This document shows positions 32,490-44,152 of a stretch of 64,000 nt of DNA, piece by piece (within the stretch, counting starts at the first letter, position 1; each line of letters starts with the position of its first letter). Below the pieces are notes generated by a model that did not search any database, was not told where the DNA came from, and saw only the letters and a program-made list of their open reading frames with translations. Origin of the DNA: Sulfurimonas sp. (GTDB lineage: Bacteria > Campylobacterota > Campylobacteria > Campylobacterales > Sulfurimonadaceae). The translations under genes and the position numbers were made by a program. The stretch is from contig JAOFSE010000002.1 of the NCBI GenBank assembly GCA_028044295.1, positions 123,668-187,667 of the forward strand, written 5' to 3'.

Positions 32490-34028
32490 ATGACAAATGT
32501 TAGCATTGTAGTTCTAGATTTTGGTTCTCAGTACACTCAACTTATAGCTCGTCGTCTTCGTGAAGATAAAATTTATTGTGAAATACTTCCGTATCATACT
32601 TCTGTAGAAGATATTAAAGCAAAAAATCCTAAAGGTGTTATCCTTAGTGGTGGTCCATCTTCTGTTTACAATGAAGATGCATATACTGTAGACCAAGGTG
32701 TTTACGCTATGGGTATACCTGTTCTTGGTATCTGTTATGGTATGCAAAGAATTGCGGTTGATTTTGGTGGTAGTGTTATTCGTTCATCTCATCATGAGTA
32801 TGGAAAAGCAGAGTTAAAACTAGAGACAAATTCTCCACTTCTTGCAGATTGTGATAATAACCGTATTGTATGGATGTCACATTCAGATAAAGTTGATGAA
32901 TTACCAGAAGGCTTTTCTCCTATAGCAACATCTGATAACTCACCATATGCAGCTATAGCAAATGAAGAAAAACGTGTATATGCAATGCAGTATCATCCAG
33001 AAGTACAACACTCAGAAGAGGGTTACCTTATGCTTCGTAACTTCGCAAAAAACATTTGTGGTGTTACTGAAAAATGGAAAATGGAACACTTCTTAAAAGA
33101 GCAAATAAAAATTATTCGTGAAAAAGTTGGTACTGGTAAAGTTCTTTGTGGACTGAGCGGTGGAGTTGATAGTTCTGTTGTTGCTGCTATGCTTTATGAG
33201 GCAATCGGTGATCAACTTATTCCTGTATTTGTAGATAATGGATTGCTTAGAAAAGGCGAGCGAGAACAGGTTGAAGAAGTATTCAAAATCAATCTAAAAA
33301 CTCCACTAATTACTGTTGATGCAGTTGATAATTTTCTTGGAAAACTTGAAGGTATATCTGACCCAGAGCAAAAACGTAAAATTATTGGGCATACTTTTAT
33401 TGAAGAGTTTGAAAAAGAGGCTAAAAAGCACGATGGCATCAAGTTCTTAGCTCAAGGTACTCTTTACCCTGATGTTATTGAATCTATCTCTGTGAATGGT
33501 CCTTCTGAAGTTATTAAGTCTCACCATAATGTTGGTGGTCTACCTGATTGGATGGATTTCGAGCTTATTGAGCCTCTTCGTGAACTATTTAAAGATGAAG
33601 TTCGTAAAATTGGACTTGAGCTTGGACTTCCAGAAGGTATGATTAACCGTCATCCATTCCCTGGACCAGGTTTAGCTATTCGTATTATGGGTGATGTTAA
33701 TGTGCCTGATTTAACTATCCTTCGTGAAGCTGATGTTATTTTACTTGATGAGTTAAAAGCTAGTGGTTACTATGCTAAAACTTGGCAAGCATTTGCAGTT
33801 TTACTAAATGTAAAATCTGTTGGTGTTATGGGAGATAACCGCACATATGATAACACTGTATGTGTAAGAGTAGTAGAGGCAGTCGATGGAATGACTGCTA
33901 CATTTGCTCATCTTCCACATGACTTACTTGAGAGAATATCAAGAAGAATCATAAATGAAGTTGATGGAATTAACCGTGTTGTTTATGACATAAGTTCAAA
34001 ACCACCTGCAACAATCGAGTGGGAGTAA
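32490..34028 (+). CDS. guaA: GMP synthase (glutamine-hydrolysing)
   Basis: [46 protein letters not shown]. Confidence 0.97.
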   Translation: MTNVSIVVLDFGSQYTQLIARRLREDKIYCEILPYHTSVEDIKAKNPKGVILSGGPSSVYNEDAYTVDQGVYAMGIPVLGICYGMQRIAVDFGGSVIRSSHHEYGKAELKLETNSPLLADCDNNRIVWMSHSDKVDELPEGFSPIATSDNSPYAAIANEEKRVYAMQYHPEVQHSEEGYLMLRNFAKNICGVTEKWKMEHFLKEQIKIIREKVGTGKVLCGLSGGVDSSVVAAMLYEAIGDQLIPVFVDNGLLRKGEREQVEEVFKINLKTPLITVDAVDNFLGKLEGISDPEQKRKIIGHTFIEEFEKEAKKHDGIKFLAQGTLYPDVIESISVNGPSEVIKSHHNVGGLPDWMDFELIEPLRELFKDEVRKIGLELGLPEGMINRHPFPGPGLAIRIMGDVNVPDLTILREADVILLDELKASGYYAKTWQAFAVLLNVKSVGVMGDNRTYDNTVCVRVVEAVDGMTATFAHLPHDLLERISRRIINEVDGINRVVYDISSKPPATIEWE

Positions 34029-34043
34029 GCGTTAGCTTCTCTC

Positions 34044-34676
34044 ATGTCCAAACAAATATATCTTTTCTCGACCTCTTCACATCCAGATACTATAAATGTC
34101 AACTCTCTACATGTAACACTTTTAAGACCAGATATTGATTTTTATAAATATGATTATCTGATTATTACTTCTAAGCAAGTTAGTAATGCTTTAAAATGTT
34201 ATAACAATGACTATATAGCCAAAAAAGCTTTATGCATATCAAAACATACGGCAACATCATATGAATCTATAGGTGGAACAGTTTTAGACATAGCAGATGG
34301 TTATGGTGATGATATTAGTAAACTAGTTATGAATTACCCTAAGAAGAGTAAATGGTTATATTTAAGAGCTAAGGAGATTGCTTCTGATTTTGTTTCTACA
34401 TGTAGAAATGGTGGTTTTAATATTGATGAAAAAATTATATATGAAACATCATGCTCAAAAGATATTGAGACGTTACAACTCAAGCCTGACTCAGTATTTA
34501 TATTTACTTCTCCATCATCAATAAAGTGTTTTTTAAATTCACATCAATTAAGTAGTGATAGTAAAGTTGTAGTTATAGGTGAAACAACCGCTAAATCTGT
34601 GCCTAAAGGTGTTATATATAAACTTTCTGATGAGACTTCAATAGAGAGCTGTATAAAATTAGCAAAAACTTTTTAA
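34044..34676 (+). CDS. hemD: Uroporphyrinogen-III synthase
   Basis: 210 aa; YLIITSKQVSNAL..., FIFTSPSSIKCFL..., VVIGETTAKSV pattern. Confidence 0.75.
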   Translation: MSKQIYLFSTSSHPDTINVNSLHVTLLRPDIDFYKYDYLIITSKQVSNALKCYNNDYIAKKALCISKHTATSYESIGGTVLDIADGYGDDISKLVMNYPKKSKWLYLRAKEIASDFVSTCRNGGFNIDEKIIYETSCSKDIETLQLKPDSVFIFTSPSSIKCFLNSHQLSSDSKVVVIGETTAKSVPKGVIYKLSDETSIESCIKLAKTF

Positions 34677-34710
34677 AAAAAATAAAGTTTTACAAGAGTA
34701 TAATTATATT

Positions 34711-34910
34711 AATAGTCTGAGTTGTTCGAGATATCGCACAAATGAGGGTTCTACATTTTCAAATCGTGAACTAGTAGACTTTTCGTGTGTCGGTGCTATC
34801 GTTTGAGATATGTTAACTCTGTCGAGATAATGCCGCCGTTAGAGAGTTCTCTCTTCACCCAAATTCGGCTTTTAGAACCAAGCCAAATGCGAGACGGCTT
34901 CTTGGGTTAT
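34711..34910 (+). ncRNA. Structured ncRNA candidate, 6S-RNA-like (purD-neighbourhood RNA)
   Basis: TATAAT -10 at 34699-34704; about 200 nt less AT-rich noncoding stretch; 5'/internal pairing GATA(tc)GCAC..GTGC-TATC and GTTC..GAAC; sits one gene before purD. Ends approximate. Confidence 0.45.
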
Positions 34911-36778
34911 TTTATAACTTCTTTTATTGCACCTATAATTACTTTCGTTGAAATACTTTTCGAAAACATTTTAAATATTGGAAATGGTGATGCTTTTGGT
35001 TTTTGACCTAAAATTATAACTTCTGGCTTTAAAAATATGTTTTTTTGATATACATGTAAAAACCTCTCGGCAGTAGTTTTTTGAAGCCTATCTTCTAGTA
35101 TTATCAGTTTTACAGAATTTTTCATTGCCCACTTTAGAGCACTTTTTTCATCGATGAAAGATCTTACATTTATCGTTTTACAAGAATGTTTTATAGAGTT
35201 TTCATGTTCCATCACATCCTGAGCTGAACTCATTACAATTAAAATATAATCTGGATTATTAGCTTCTAATTTTTCGTACAATGTAAACAGCTTTTTTTGA
35301 TCTTCTGATATTTTATCAGAGCTTAAAGTCTCCAAGTAGTACTTGAGATATGTTTTTGTTGTCATGTCTCCAACAATATTTGATTTTGCAAAATGGGCTT
35401 TTACTGCTTTAGACTTTTTAGCTTCTTGCCACATATGTAAATCAAATATATAAGCCTGAGAGTCTAAAATGTCTAAAACTTTCTTTTTATAAATTAGAGA
35501 TTCTATTCCAAAAACTTCATAAAAATCTTCTCTATACTCATCTTCAAATTTTGATAGAAGCTTCATGTCATTTTTATATCTTTCATCTAATTCTGCCATC
35601 ATATGCACGACATCTACATATGCACCATTAAGCGATTTTAATTCATGCTGAAGCGCTGTAAACTCTACCGTTTTTATATTTTTGTCAAGTTCTTCTTTTT
35701 TTACTTTAAGCATACCACCCATAGATGCTTCATTTGCTTGAAGTGTTTTTAGTTTATCTATTGCACGTTGTGCACCAACTTTTACTTTCATGTACTCTGC
35801 TTGACAAGCTAAAAAAACCTCTTTGTAGGCCACATGTGGATGCCTTGTTTTATTTCTAAAATCTTCGTATACCCCACCCATCTCTTTTAAATCACTATTT
35901 AATGCTTTTATTTTAGGAGTGATAATATGAAGGTCAATATCTGTAAGGTTATTAAATGTTGTATTTATAAATCTCTTAGCAAGCGCATACTCTATTCTCC
36001 CATCTACTTTTTTGTAAGCAGCTCTTTTGTTGACATGCTCTTTAATTTGATCAAAATAATTTGCTACTGCTGTTGATATATTTAGAGTGATAGTAATACT
36101 GCTACGTTCTTCGTCTAAAGCCACCCTCTCTAACTCTTCTTTTTCTCTGTCTAAATCTAATTGCATAGCTGCTTCAGTTGCTTTTTGAGCTTCTATAGCT
36201 TCTTTTTCTAATTCTTGTTGCTTCTCTTCTTCTTTTAGTAGTTTGTTATGGTCATCTAGGTATTTTTGAGCTTCTTCTTTAACACTAGTAGATTTTTCAA
36301 TGAACTCTTCTTCATTGGATAAAACTTCTTTATGCTCTTGTTCACAACGCTCTTCTTCTATTGCAATGTTTTCTTCTAATGTTATATCATCTTCTATGGT
36401 TTCATCTGATTTTTTTTCTAGTTCAGCTTCATTGTTAAGTTCTTCGATTTCACGAATTTCTATATCTTCACTAGATTCATTGTCAGGCTCGGAACTTACG
36501 TCTTCATCAGATTTCATAATTATATCAGTAGGTATATTTTTAGTTAACGAGAAGCTTACCTCAAGTCCAAGCGATGGCATATTATCAAAGTCATTCCACT
36601 CAGCTACACTGAAATCAAATTTCTTTTTATCACTGGTAATAATTATTCCTTTTCCTTCATTATCATTAAAGAAAAGAACTTTGCCATATATATTCATGGT
36701 GAAAAGTATAGCTAAGAAAAGATTAATATCAATTATATGAGTTTGAACATTATGCTTGGAAGTTGTTTTAATATACAA
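34907..36778 (-). CDS. Cold-shock-like domain / coiled coil / receiver-like domain protein
   Basis: [34 protein letters not shown] (CSD-like); long Glu/Lys coiled coil; C-terminal [17 protein letters not shown]...[18 protein letters not shown]...[38 protein letters not shown]. True start probably the internal Met of MNIYGK. Confidence 0.6.
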   Translation of the reverse strand: MYIKTTSKHNVQTHIIDINLFLAILFTMNIYGKVLFFNDNEGKGIIITSDKKKFDFSVAEWNDFDNMPSLGLEVSFSLTKNIPTDIIMKSDEDVSSEPDNESSEDIEIREIEELNNEAELEKKSDETIEDDITLEENIAIEEERCEQEHKEVLSNEEEFIEKSTSVKEEAQKYLDDHNKLLKEEEKQQELEKEAIEAQKATEAAMQLDLDREKEELERVALDEERSSITITLNISTAVANYFDQIKEHVNKRAAYKKVDGRIEYALAKRFINTTFNNLTDIDLHIITPKIKALNSDLKEMGGVYEDFRNKTRHPHVAYKEVFLACQAEYMKVKVGAQRAIDKLKTLQANEASMGGMLKVKKEELDKNIKTVEFTALQHELKSLNGAYVDVVHMMAELDERYKNDMKLLSKFEDEYREDFYEVFGIESLIYKKKVLDILDSQAYIFDLHMWQEAKKSKAVKAHFAKSNIVGDMTTKTYLKYYLETLSSDKISEDQKKLFTLYEKLEANNPDYILIVMSSAQDVMEHENSIKHSCKTINVRSFIDEKSALKWAMKNSVKLIILEDRLQKTTAERFLHVYQKNIFLKPEVIILGQKPKASPFPIFKMFSKSISTKVIIGAIKEVIK

Positions 36779-36832
36779 TGTGATATAATCTATAAAATTT
36801 TAAAATATATTTATAATAACAGCGGAGTGTTG

Positions 36833-38098
36833 ATGAAGATTCTAATTTTAGGTAGTGGTGGTAGAGAATATTCTATTGCTCGTGCAATTTCAAATGAGAA
36901 AGAGGATCATGAACTTTTTTTCCAACCTGGAAATGGTGCTACAAATAACTTAGGAACTAACCTTAATATTAAAGACTACAATCAATTAGCAGCCTATGCA
37001 AAAGAGAATCAAATAGAACTAACAATAGTTGGTCCTGAAGCACCCTTGGTAGATGGTGTTGTAGATATTTTTAAATCTGAAGGTCTTACGATATTTGGAC
37101 CGAGTAAAGAAGCTGCTCAGCTAGAAGGCTCTAAAGTTTATATGAAAAACTTTTTAGCAAAGTACAATATACCAACAGCAAAATATATAGAGACTTCATC
37201 AATAGAAGAGGCTTTTAAATTTTCAGACAGTTTAAATACTCCAATAGTTGTGAAAGCTGATGGACTTTGTGGTGGCAAGGGTGTAATTATTGCTCAAACA
37301 CACGATGAAGCTAAAGTCGCAATAAGTGAGATGTTAAGCGGAAAAAGCTTTGGAGATGCTGGTCTTAAAGTTATAGTTGAAGAGTTCTTAGATGGTTATG
37401 AACTTTCAATGTTCGCAGTATGTGATGGAGATGACTATATACTACTTCCAGCTGCACAAGACCATAAAAAACTACTTAACAATGATGAGGGGCCAAATAC
37501 TGGTGGTATGGGTGCTTATGCTCCTACTCCTCTTGTTGATGATGAACTTTACCAAAAAGTAAAAGATAGAATCATTCGTCCAACTCTCGATGGTATGAAA
37601 AAAGAAAATGCTCCATTTGAGGGTGTTTTATTTATTGGAATAATGGTCGTAAATGGCGAACCAATTACATTAGAATTTAATGTTCGTTTTGGTGATCCAG
37701 AGTGTGAGATACTTATGCCTCTTATGACCTCGAGTGTCTCAGATATGTTTTTAAAAGCTTCAACAAATAGACTTTCAGAAATAAAAGTAGAATTCTCATC
37801 TCAATATGCTGTTGGCGTTGTTATGGCAAGTGCAAACTATCCATACAGCAGTTCAACTCCTGCAGAGATTATTGTTGATGAAGTTCATCATGAAGCAATA
37901 AAAAACTTTACTCATATATCTTACGCTGGCGTTAGTATGGAAGATGGTGTTATCTATGCTAATGGTGGAAGAGTACTGGTATGTGTTGGTCTTGGAGATT
38001 CGATTAAAGAGGCAAGAGATAGAGCATATTTGAGATGTGGTCAAGTGCATTTTGTAGGTAAGAAGATAAGAACAGATATAGCTTATCAAGCTCTTTAG
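36833..38098 (+). CDS. purD: Phosphoribosylamine-glycine ligase
   Basis: [43 protein letters not shown] ([15 protein letters not shown]). Confidence 0.96.
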   Translation: MKILILGSGGREYSIARAISNEKEDHELFFQPGNGATNNLGTNLNIKDYNQLAAYAKENQIELTIVGPEAPLVDGVVDIFKSEGLTIFGPSKEAAQLEGSKVYMKNFLAKYNIPTAKYIETSSIEEAFKFSDSLNTPIVVKADGLCGGKGVIIAQTHDEAKVAISEMLSGKSFGDAGLKVIVEEFLDGYELSMFAVCDGDDYILLPAAQDHKKLLNNDEGPNTGGMGAYAPTPLVDDELYQKVKDRIIRPTLDGMKKENAPFEGVLFIGIMVVNGEPITLEFNVRFGDPECEILMPLMTSSVSDMFLKASTNRLSEIKVEFSSQYAVGVVMASANYPYSSSTPAEIIVDEVHHEAIKNFTHISYAGVSMEDGVIYANGGRVLVCVGLGDSIKEARDRAYLRCGQVHFVGKKIRTDIAYQAL

Positions 38099-38110
38099 GA
38101 AATATTAGTA

Positions 38111-38560
38111 GTGAATGAAGAGGTTCAAAACTTATTACATCGTGAGGGTATGACATTAGCATCAATAGCTAAAAGAAGCGTTGCGTTTTTTATTGATGAA
38201 CTACTATTGTCTTTTTTACTAATATTATCTTTAGGAGATGCTTTTTTTGAAGCAGAGACTACTGAAGAGATGATTATATTAACAAACAAATTTATTTTGG
38301 AGTATATAGCTATGAAGATATTTTATCAAGCATTTTTTACTATGCAGTATGGTGCCTCATTAGGAAAGCTTGCTATGAAAATTAGAGTTATAGATATAAA
38401 TACACTTTCTAATGTAAACGTTCTAGTCTCACTAAATCGTGCTGTAGTTAGAGTTGTAAGTGAAATGTTCTTTTACCTTGGTTTTCTTTGGGGAATGATG
38501 GATAAGTCAAGTCAAGCTTGGCACGATAAAACTGCTAAAACGTTGGTAATAAATGTTTAA
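38111..38560 (+). CDS. RDD family membrane protein
   Basis: ASIAKRSVAFFIDELLLS; YGASLGKLAMKIRVID; KSSQAWHDKTAKTLVI. Confidence 0.85.
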   Translation: MNEEVQNLLHREGMTLASIAKRSVAFFIDELLLSFLLILSLGDAFFEAETTEEMIILTNKFILEYIAMKIFYQAFFTMQYGASLGKLAMKIRVIDINTLSNVNVLVSLNRAVVRVVSEMFFYLGFLWGMMDKSSQAWHDKTAKTLVINV

Positions 38561-40739
38561 GTATATATTATTACTGATTTTATCAGTCACATTTTTATAC
38601 GCAGATACCGTTCCGATAAACGATAAAGTTGAAATATATGCGACAAATATGGACACAAAGGGAGATATAGTTACAGCAACAGGTGAGGTTGTAGTTGTAT
38701 ATAAAGATTATCATTTAAATTCTGATAAGGCTGTTTATAATAGAACTAATGGTGATTTAGAACTATTTGATAATATCAGTGCTAATCAAGGTAGTAAAAT
38801 AAAACTTCTTGGTGAATACGCAAAGATGAATATTGCTAAAAAAGAAAGAATGTTTAAACCATTTTATATGCTTGAACGCACATCAAACGTATGGTTAAGT
38901 GGTTGTGAAAGTTCTGCTAAAGATGTTGAAATAACAGTTAAATCAGGTATCATGAGTGGATGCGACCCAGTGAATCCTTTATGGAAAATGGAATTCTCTT
39001 CTGCTGAATATAACAGTGATACAATGTGGCTTGACCTTTATAATACAAGAATTTACATATATGATATACCTGTGTTTTATACGCCATATTTTGGTTACTC
39101 TTTGGATACCACAAGAAGAACAGGGGTCCTTCCCCCAATGATGGGATATTCTCAAAAAGAGGGCTTTTATTATGAGCAGTCTCTTTATATAGCAGAGTCA
39201 AACTATTGGGATTTAGAGTTAATACCTCAGATTAGAACAAGTCGTGGAAATGGATTGTATTCAACATTTAGATTTGTAGATTCCAGAGTATCTAAGGGTA
39301 CCTTGTCTCTTGGAACTTTTAAAGAGAGTAATAGTTATCTAAATGAAAATAACAATACCTTAGCAAATAGTAGTCACTATGGTTTTGATTTCAATTACTA
39401 TCATCGTGATTTTATAAATGATTGGTTTGGAACAAGTCTAGAAGGTCAATCTGGATTATATGCGGATATACATGACATGAATGATGTAGAGTATATAAAT
39501 CTATCTAGTAATGATACTATTGAAACTACTACTACAACTCAACTTTTGTCTCGTATAAACATGTTTTATAATAATGATGATAACTATTTTGGTTTATATA
39601 TGAAGTACTATAAAGATTTAACGCTAGAGAGTAACAAGGCTACTATTCAAAACCTTCCTGCACTTCATTATCACAGCTATCTTGACACACTTTTAAATAA
39701 TCATCTTCTTTATAGTTTTGATATACAATCAAATAACTATTATAGAGGAGAGGGTAAGACAGCGATTCAAACAGATATGAACATACCTATAACTCTTCAA
39801 ACTTCACTTTTTGATGAGCATATGAATATTTCGTACAAGGCAAATCTATCTGGACAACATTCATCATTTGGTTCTGATGATAACAATTCTGCGAATATAT
39901 ATAATAACGGATATATAGGTAAAAGTACCCATACATTTTCAGTATCTTCACAGCTAACACGTAGCTTTGATGAGTTTACGCATGCAGTTGATTTTGGAGC
40001 AGAGTATACAGTGGATGGTGCTGAAACTAGAGATGGTTACTATAAGGAACAAGAAGATTATTGTGCTATTGCTTCAAATAGACAGCAATCAATTTGTGAA
40101 TTTTATAATGTATCTGTCGCAAAAGAAAATTTAAAACTTTACTACTCACAATATTTTTATGATTCAAATGGACAAGAGAGACTTTATCATAAACTAACTC
40201 ATAATATATCTTACGATAACAACATATCTGATTCACTTGAAAATGAGATAGATTATCAAATAAGTGATAATATAAATTTCTATAGTAATGTTTTCTATAG
40301 TTATGATGAGGGATCTTTTTCCAAAACGTACAACTCAATATCTTATAGTGGAGAGAAGTTTACACTTGCTCTAGCGCATGTGTTTGCAGACACTTTTTTG
40401 CCAGAAACAGCTACATACTCTCCTTATACAAGCTTTGTAACTTCAAGTTTATTTTACCGTTATAACAAACGTTACTCATACCATTTTAAAATGGATTATG
40501 ACTTAGATAGAAGTGAGAAAAAAAGTGCTGAAGTTGGTTTTTTATACTCTAAAAGATGTTGGGATTTTGGACTTAGATATGTTGAAAACAATAGGCCTGT
40601 TTTGGATGAAAATGGTGTTTCTAGTGCTATATACGATAGATATATATTTATGACAGTTGCACTCAAACCTGTTATGTCAGCTGGTAATAAGTCATCAGGT
40701 TTTGTTTACAAAATCCCTGATAAGGAAACTGGAAACTAA
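38553..40739 (+). CDS. lptD: LPS-assembly protein LptD
   Basis: Signal peptide, OstA-like N-terminus (VTATGEVVVVYKDYHLNSDKAVYNRTNGDLELFDNI), DTTRRTGVLPPMMGYSQKEGFYYEQSLYIA. Confidence 0.88.
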   Translation: MFKYILLLILSVTFLYADTVPINDKVEIYATNMDTKGDIVTATGEVVVVYKDYHLNSDKAVYNRTNGDLELFDNISANQGSKIKLLGEYAKMNIAKKERMFKPFYMLERTSNVWLSGCESSAKDVEITVKSGIMSGCDPVNPLWKMEFSSAEYNSDTMWLDLYNTRIYIYDIPVFYTPYFGYSLDTTRRTGVLPPMMGYSQKEGFYYEQSLYIAESNYWDLELIPQIRTSRGNGLYSTFRFVDSRVSKGTLSLGTFKESNSYLNENNNTLANSSHYGFDFNYYHRDFINDWFGTSLEGQSGLYADIHDMNDVEYINLSSNDTIETTTTTQLLSRINMFYNNDDNYFGLYMKYYKDLTLESNKATIQNLPALHYHSYLDTLLNNHLLYSFDIQSNNYYRGEGKTAIQTDMNIPITLQTSLFDEHMNISYKANLSGQHSSFGSDDNNSANIYNNGYIGKSTHTFSVSSQLTRSFDEFTHAVDFGAEYTVDGAETRDGYYKEQEDYCAIASNRQQSICEFYNVSVAKENLKLYYSQYFYDSNGQERLYHKLTHNISYDNNISDSLENEIDYQISDNINFYSNVFYSYDEGSFSKTYNSISYSGEKFTLALAHVFADTFLPETATYSPYTSFVTSSLFYRYNKRYSYHFKMDYDLDRSEKKSAEVGFLYSKRCWDFGLRYVENNRPVLDENGVSSAIYDRYIFMTVALKPVMSAGNKSSGFVYKIPDKETGN

Positions 40740-40742
40740 ATC

Positions 40743-41405
40743 ATGATTAAGTATAAGCATATACTAAAAGACCGCGAAGATGCTGCAAAAAAGCTTTGCG
40801 ATGTTATTCCGATGCAGAAACTTAAAGATGAGAATTGGAAAATAGTTTCAGTCTCTCGTGGTGGCCTTGATTTGGGATATCATATATCAAAGAAATACTC
40901 TAGCAGCTTAGATTATCTTTTTTCAGAACCTATAATGGCACCTAACAATAGTGAATGCGAAATTGCAAGAGTTAGCGAGAGAGAAGAGATTGTTATAAAT
41001 GAGCAATTAGTCTCTACTTTTGAAATACAATACGATTATATTTATGGTGAAGCGCATAGAAAACATGAAGAAAAGATTCTTAGCTGTATATATCAGTATA
41101 GAAAAGGAAGGGCATTCCCATCACTTTCAAACGAAGTAGTTTTACTTGTCGATGAAGGAAGTGAGACGGGGATGAAACTTATGACTGCTCTAAAAACTGT
41201 TTTAGCCGAAAAGCCTAAAGCGGTTTATATCGCAGTACCAGTTATACCGAGTGATGTTTTAGAACAGTTAGAGCCTTTTGCAGATGATATATTCTTTTTA
41301 TATAACATTGATGACTATGTTGAGACATCACTATATTATGAAGATTTACAAAAAATAGATGAAGATAGAATTGAGAAATTATTGGGAGATAAGAATGAAA
41401 TATGA
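40743..41405 (+). CDS. Phosphoribosyltransferase-like protein
   Basis: IVSVSRGGLDLGYHISK; VVLLVDEGSETGMKLMTALKTV. Confidence 0.7.
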   Translation: MIKYKHILKDREDAAKKLCDVIPMQKLKDENWKIVSVSRGGLDLGYHISKKYSSSLDYLFSEPIMAPNNSECEIARVSEREEIVINEQLVSTFEIQYDYIYGEAHRKHEEKILSCIYQYRKGRAFPSLSNEVVLLVDEGSETGMKLMTALKTVLAEKPKAVYIAVPVIPSDVLEQLEPFADDIFFLYNIDDYVETSLYYEDLQKIDEDRIEKLLGDKNEI

Positions 41406-43563
41406 TGTAAGTGTAGAACTTAAAAATAGAGTAGAAGATTATAATTTTAGTGATGTTGCTAAACAAGCTAATGGGTCAGCATGGATAAAAAGTGGTAATA
41501 CTGTAATCCTAGCTACTATTGTTATAGATGAAACAGAGATAGTAAAAGATGATTTTTTACCACTTACCGTACAGTATATTGAAAAAACATATGCAGCTGG
41601 TAAAATCCCTGGTGGTTTCTTTAAGCGTGAAACAAAGCCTAGTGATTTTGAAACACTTACTTCTCGTATAGTTGACCGTTCTCTACGTCCACTTTTTCCA
41701 AAAGGGTTTGGTCATCCAACACAGATAACTATTATGACATTTAGTGTTGATAAAGAATCAGACTTACAAGTGCTAGCTCTTAATGCTGCTTCGGCTGCTC
41801 TATTTGTTAGTGACATTGATATTAATACTTCAGTTTCGGCTGTTCGTGCAGCTAAAGTAGATGGTGAATTAGTTCTTAACCCAACTCTTAGTGAACTGAA
41901 AAATTCAACTCTAGATTTATACTTATCAGGTACTAAGGATGATCTTCTTATGATTGAAATGAGAAGTCTTGGGTCAAACGAGGTAGATGCAAGTATGATT
42001 ATTGATCCTATACTAGATCCAGCTATGAGCACACCACTGATTTCAACTCACGTATCAAACGCATTAGGTGAAGATGAATTAATTTCAGTCTTTGAAAAAA
42101 CTCAAGCTCTTCTATTTGAATCAAATGCAAAATATGAAAACTCTTTTGCTACACATAAAAAAGATACTCTAAGCATAGAATATAAAGCTCACACTATTAA
42201 CGATGAGATGATTAGATATGTAGAAGATAACCATATGTCTGATATAAAAGATGCTATGAGTCAAATGGCTAAATCAGAACGTTCAACTGCTCTTAGACAA
42301 CTTAGAAAAAAGATACTTTTAACTAAAGAGGACTTTGAAGAAGTAGAACTTAAAGATGCTATAGAGAAAGTTAAAAAAGAGCAAGTAAGATCTCAAATAG
42401 TAAATGAAAATATTCGTGCTGACGGTAGAGCGTTAACAGAGGTAAGACCAATATCTATAAGTACAAACGTTCTACCAAATGCTCACTCATCATGTTTGTT
42501 TACTCGTGGACAGACTCAAGCTTTAGTAGTTCTCACTATGGGTGGACCTAAAGATGCACAGATGTTCGAGACTCTTACTGATGAAGGTACTCAAAATGAG
42601 AACTTTATGGTTCACTATAATTTTCCAGGTTTTTCAGTAGGTGAAGCGTCACCAGTTCTTGGAACAAAAAGAAGAGAATTAGGACATGGTAATCTTGCGA
42701 AACGTGCACTAGAGTCGAGTATAGATTTGGATGGTCAAACTGTTCGTTTAGTTTCTGAGATACTTGAATCAAATGGTTCATCATCAATGGCTACTGTTTG
42801 TGGTGGTTATATGGCACTTCGTGCTGCAGATATTGACACATCAGATACTATTGCAGGTATTGCTATGGGTATGGTTAGTGAAGGTGATAAATACGCGATT
42901 CTTTCTGACATTATGGGTCTTGAAGATCATGATGGAGATATGGACTTTAAAGTAACTGGTTCTAAAGATGGAATTACTGCTATGCAGATGGATATTAAAC
43001 TCGGTGGAATTTCACTGGATGTTTTAAAAGAAGCACTGTATCAAGCCAAAGATGGTAGAAGTCATATTATTGATATCATGTTAGAAGTTGAAGCAAATAT
43101 TGAATTTAATGACGGTGTTCTTCCAAGTACGGACTTCTTTCACATAGACCCTAGCTTTATAGGCGAGATTATTGGTCAAGCTGGTAAAACTATTCGTGAA
43201 ATGATAGAGAAATTTGAAGTAGCTATAGACATAGATAAAAAAGATGGAAAAGTTAAAATTACTGGTAAAAACAAAACAGGTGTTTCTGGTGCTAGAGAGC
43301 ATATAGAGAGCATAGTAAATACTCCTAAAATAGCTAAGATCCAGTACGAAGTTGGAGATAAGCATCCAGGTAAGGTTAAAAAGATTGTTGATTTTGGTGC
43401 ATTTATAGAATTACCAGATGGAACAGATGGACTATTACATATCTCTAAAGTGTCAAAAGAGAGAGTTGAAAGAGTTTCAGACGTACTGAACGAAGGTGAA
43501 GAGATAAGTGTTGAAATTCTAGAGTTCAAAGGAAACAAAATTTCTTTAGGTCGCTGTTACTAA
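41395..43563 (+). CDS. pnp: Polyribonucleotide nucleotidyltransferase
   Basis: GGFFKRETKPSDFETLTSRIVDRSLRPLFPKGF; KH and S1 domains at C-terminus (GEIIGQAGKTIREM; GKVKKIVDFGAFIELPDGTDGLLHISKVS). Confidence 0.97.
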   Translation: MKYDVSVELKNRVEDYNFSDVAKQANGSAWIKSGNTVILATIVIDETEIVKDDFLPLTVQYIEKTYAAGKIPGGFFKRETKPSDFETLTSRIVDRSLRPLFPKGFGHPTQITIMTFSVDKESDLQVLALNAASAALFVSDIDINTSVSAVRAAKVDGELVLNPTLSELKNSTLDLYLSGTKDDLLMIEMRSLGSNEVDASMIIDPILDPAMSTPLISTHVSNALGEDELISVFEKTQALLFESNAKYENSFATHKKDTLSIEYKAHTINDEMIRYVEDNHMSDIKDAMSQMAKSERSTALRQLRKKILLTKEDFEEVELKDAIEKVKKEQVRSQIVNENIRADGRALTEVRPISISTNVLPNAHSSCLFTRGQTQALVVLTMGGPKDAQMFETLTDEGTQNENFMVHYNFPGFSVGEASPVLGTKRRELGHGNLAKRALESSIDLDGQTVRLVSEILESNGSSSMATVCGGYMALRAADIDTSDTIAGIAMGMVSEGDKYAILSDIMGLEDHDGDMDFKVTGSKDGITAMQMDIKLGGISLDVLKEALYQAKDGRSHIIDIMLEVEANIEFNDGVLPSTDFFHIDPSFIGEIIGQAGKTIREMIEKFEVAIDIDKKDGKVKITGKNKTGVSGAREHIESIVNTPKIAKIQYEVGDKHPGKVKKIVDFGAFIELPDGTDGLLHISKVSKERVERVSDVLNEGEEISVEILEFKGNKISLGRCY

Positions 43564-43569
43564 TACCTT

Positions 43570-43601
43570 TTACATGTAGAGATAATGAATTCTACATGTA
43601 A
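43570..43601. terminator. Hairpin after pnp made of two TACATGTA motifs
   Basis: TTACATGTAGA-gataatgaat-TCTACATGTAA, 11 bp perfect inverted repeat. Confidence 0.5.
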
Positions 43602-43761
43602 GTCTTCTTTTTAAAGATTAAACTCCCTTTTATTACTTTTTATGTATAATCTCCCATCAATTTTTAGTAGGGAAATCTAGGCATTTATGTTTGGGTTGCT
43701 TCATTTTACAATGAGGTTACGCTATCCGAAAAAACTTGTAAAACTTATAATGGAGAAACTT

Positions 43762-44076
43762 ATGAAAAAAGTTCTATTTTTAATGCTAACTCTTGCTACT
43801 GCTGCATTCGCTGCTGATGGTGAAGTTGCTAACCAAACTCTTAAAGCTTACTCAATGATCGCTGCTGGTCTTGGTCTTGGTCTTGCTGCTCTTGGTGGAG
43901 CTATCGGTATGGGTCATACTGCTGCTGCTACTATCGCTGGTACTGCTAGAAACCCAGGTCTTGGTGCTAAACTAATGACAACAATGTTCATCGCTCTTGC
44001 AATGATCGAAGCACAAGTTATTTATGCACTAGTTATTGCACTAATCGCTCTTTATGCTAACCCATATTTAGGTTAA
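43762..44076 (+). CDS. atpE: F0F1 ATP synthase subunit c
   Basis: MKKVLFLMLTLATAAFAADGEVANQTLKAYSMIAAGLGLGLAALGGAIGMGHTAAATIAGTARNPGLGAKLMTTMFIALAMIEAQVIYALVIALI. Confidence 0.96.
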   Translation: MKKVLFLMLTLATAAFAADGEVANQTLKAYSMIAAGLGLGLAALGGAIGMGHTAAATIAGTARNPGLGAKLMTTMFIALAMIEAQVIYALVIALIALYANPYLG

Positions 44077-44104
44077 TCTTTAAGATTTAACTAAATATAC
44101 CCTC

Positions 44105-44139
44105 AAGCCTAGTTGGTTTTCCAGCTAGGCTTTTTTTTT
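44105..44139 (+). terminator. Rho-independent terminator of atpE
   Basis: AAGCCTAGTTGG-TTTT-CCAGCTAGGCTT stem then TTTTTTTT. Confidence 0.9.
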
Positions 44140-44152
44140 ACTCTATTTTTAT

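Noticed and set aside
34785-35006. 73-aa plus-strand ORF
   Set aside because: Overlaps the structured ncRNA candidate and the 3' end of the 623-aa ORF; no protein-like character.
36300-36740. 146-aa Ser-rich plus-strand ORF
   Set aside because: Antisense to the Glu-rich coiled-coil gene; composition artefact.
41242-43538. Minus-strand ORFs across pnp
   Set aside because: Antisense shadows of a well-recognised pnp frame.
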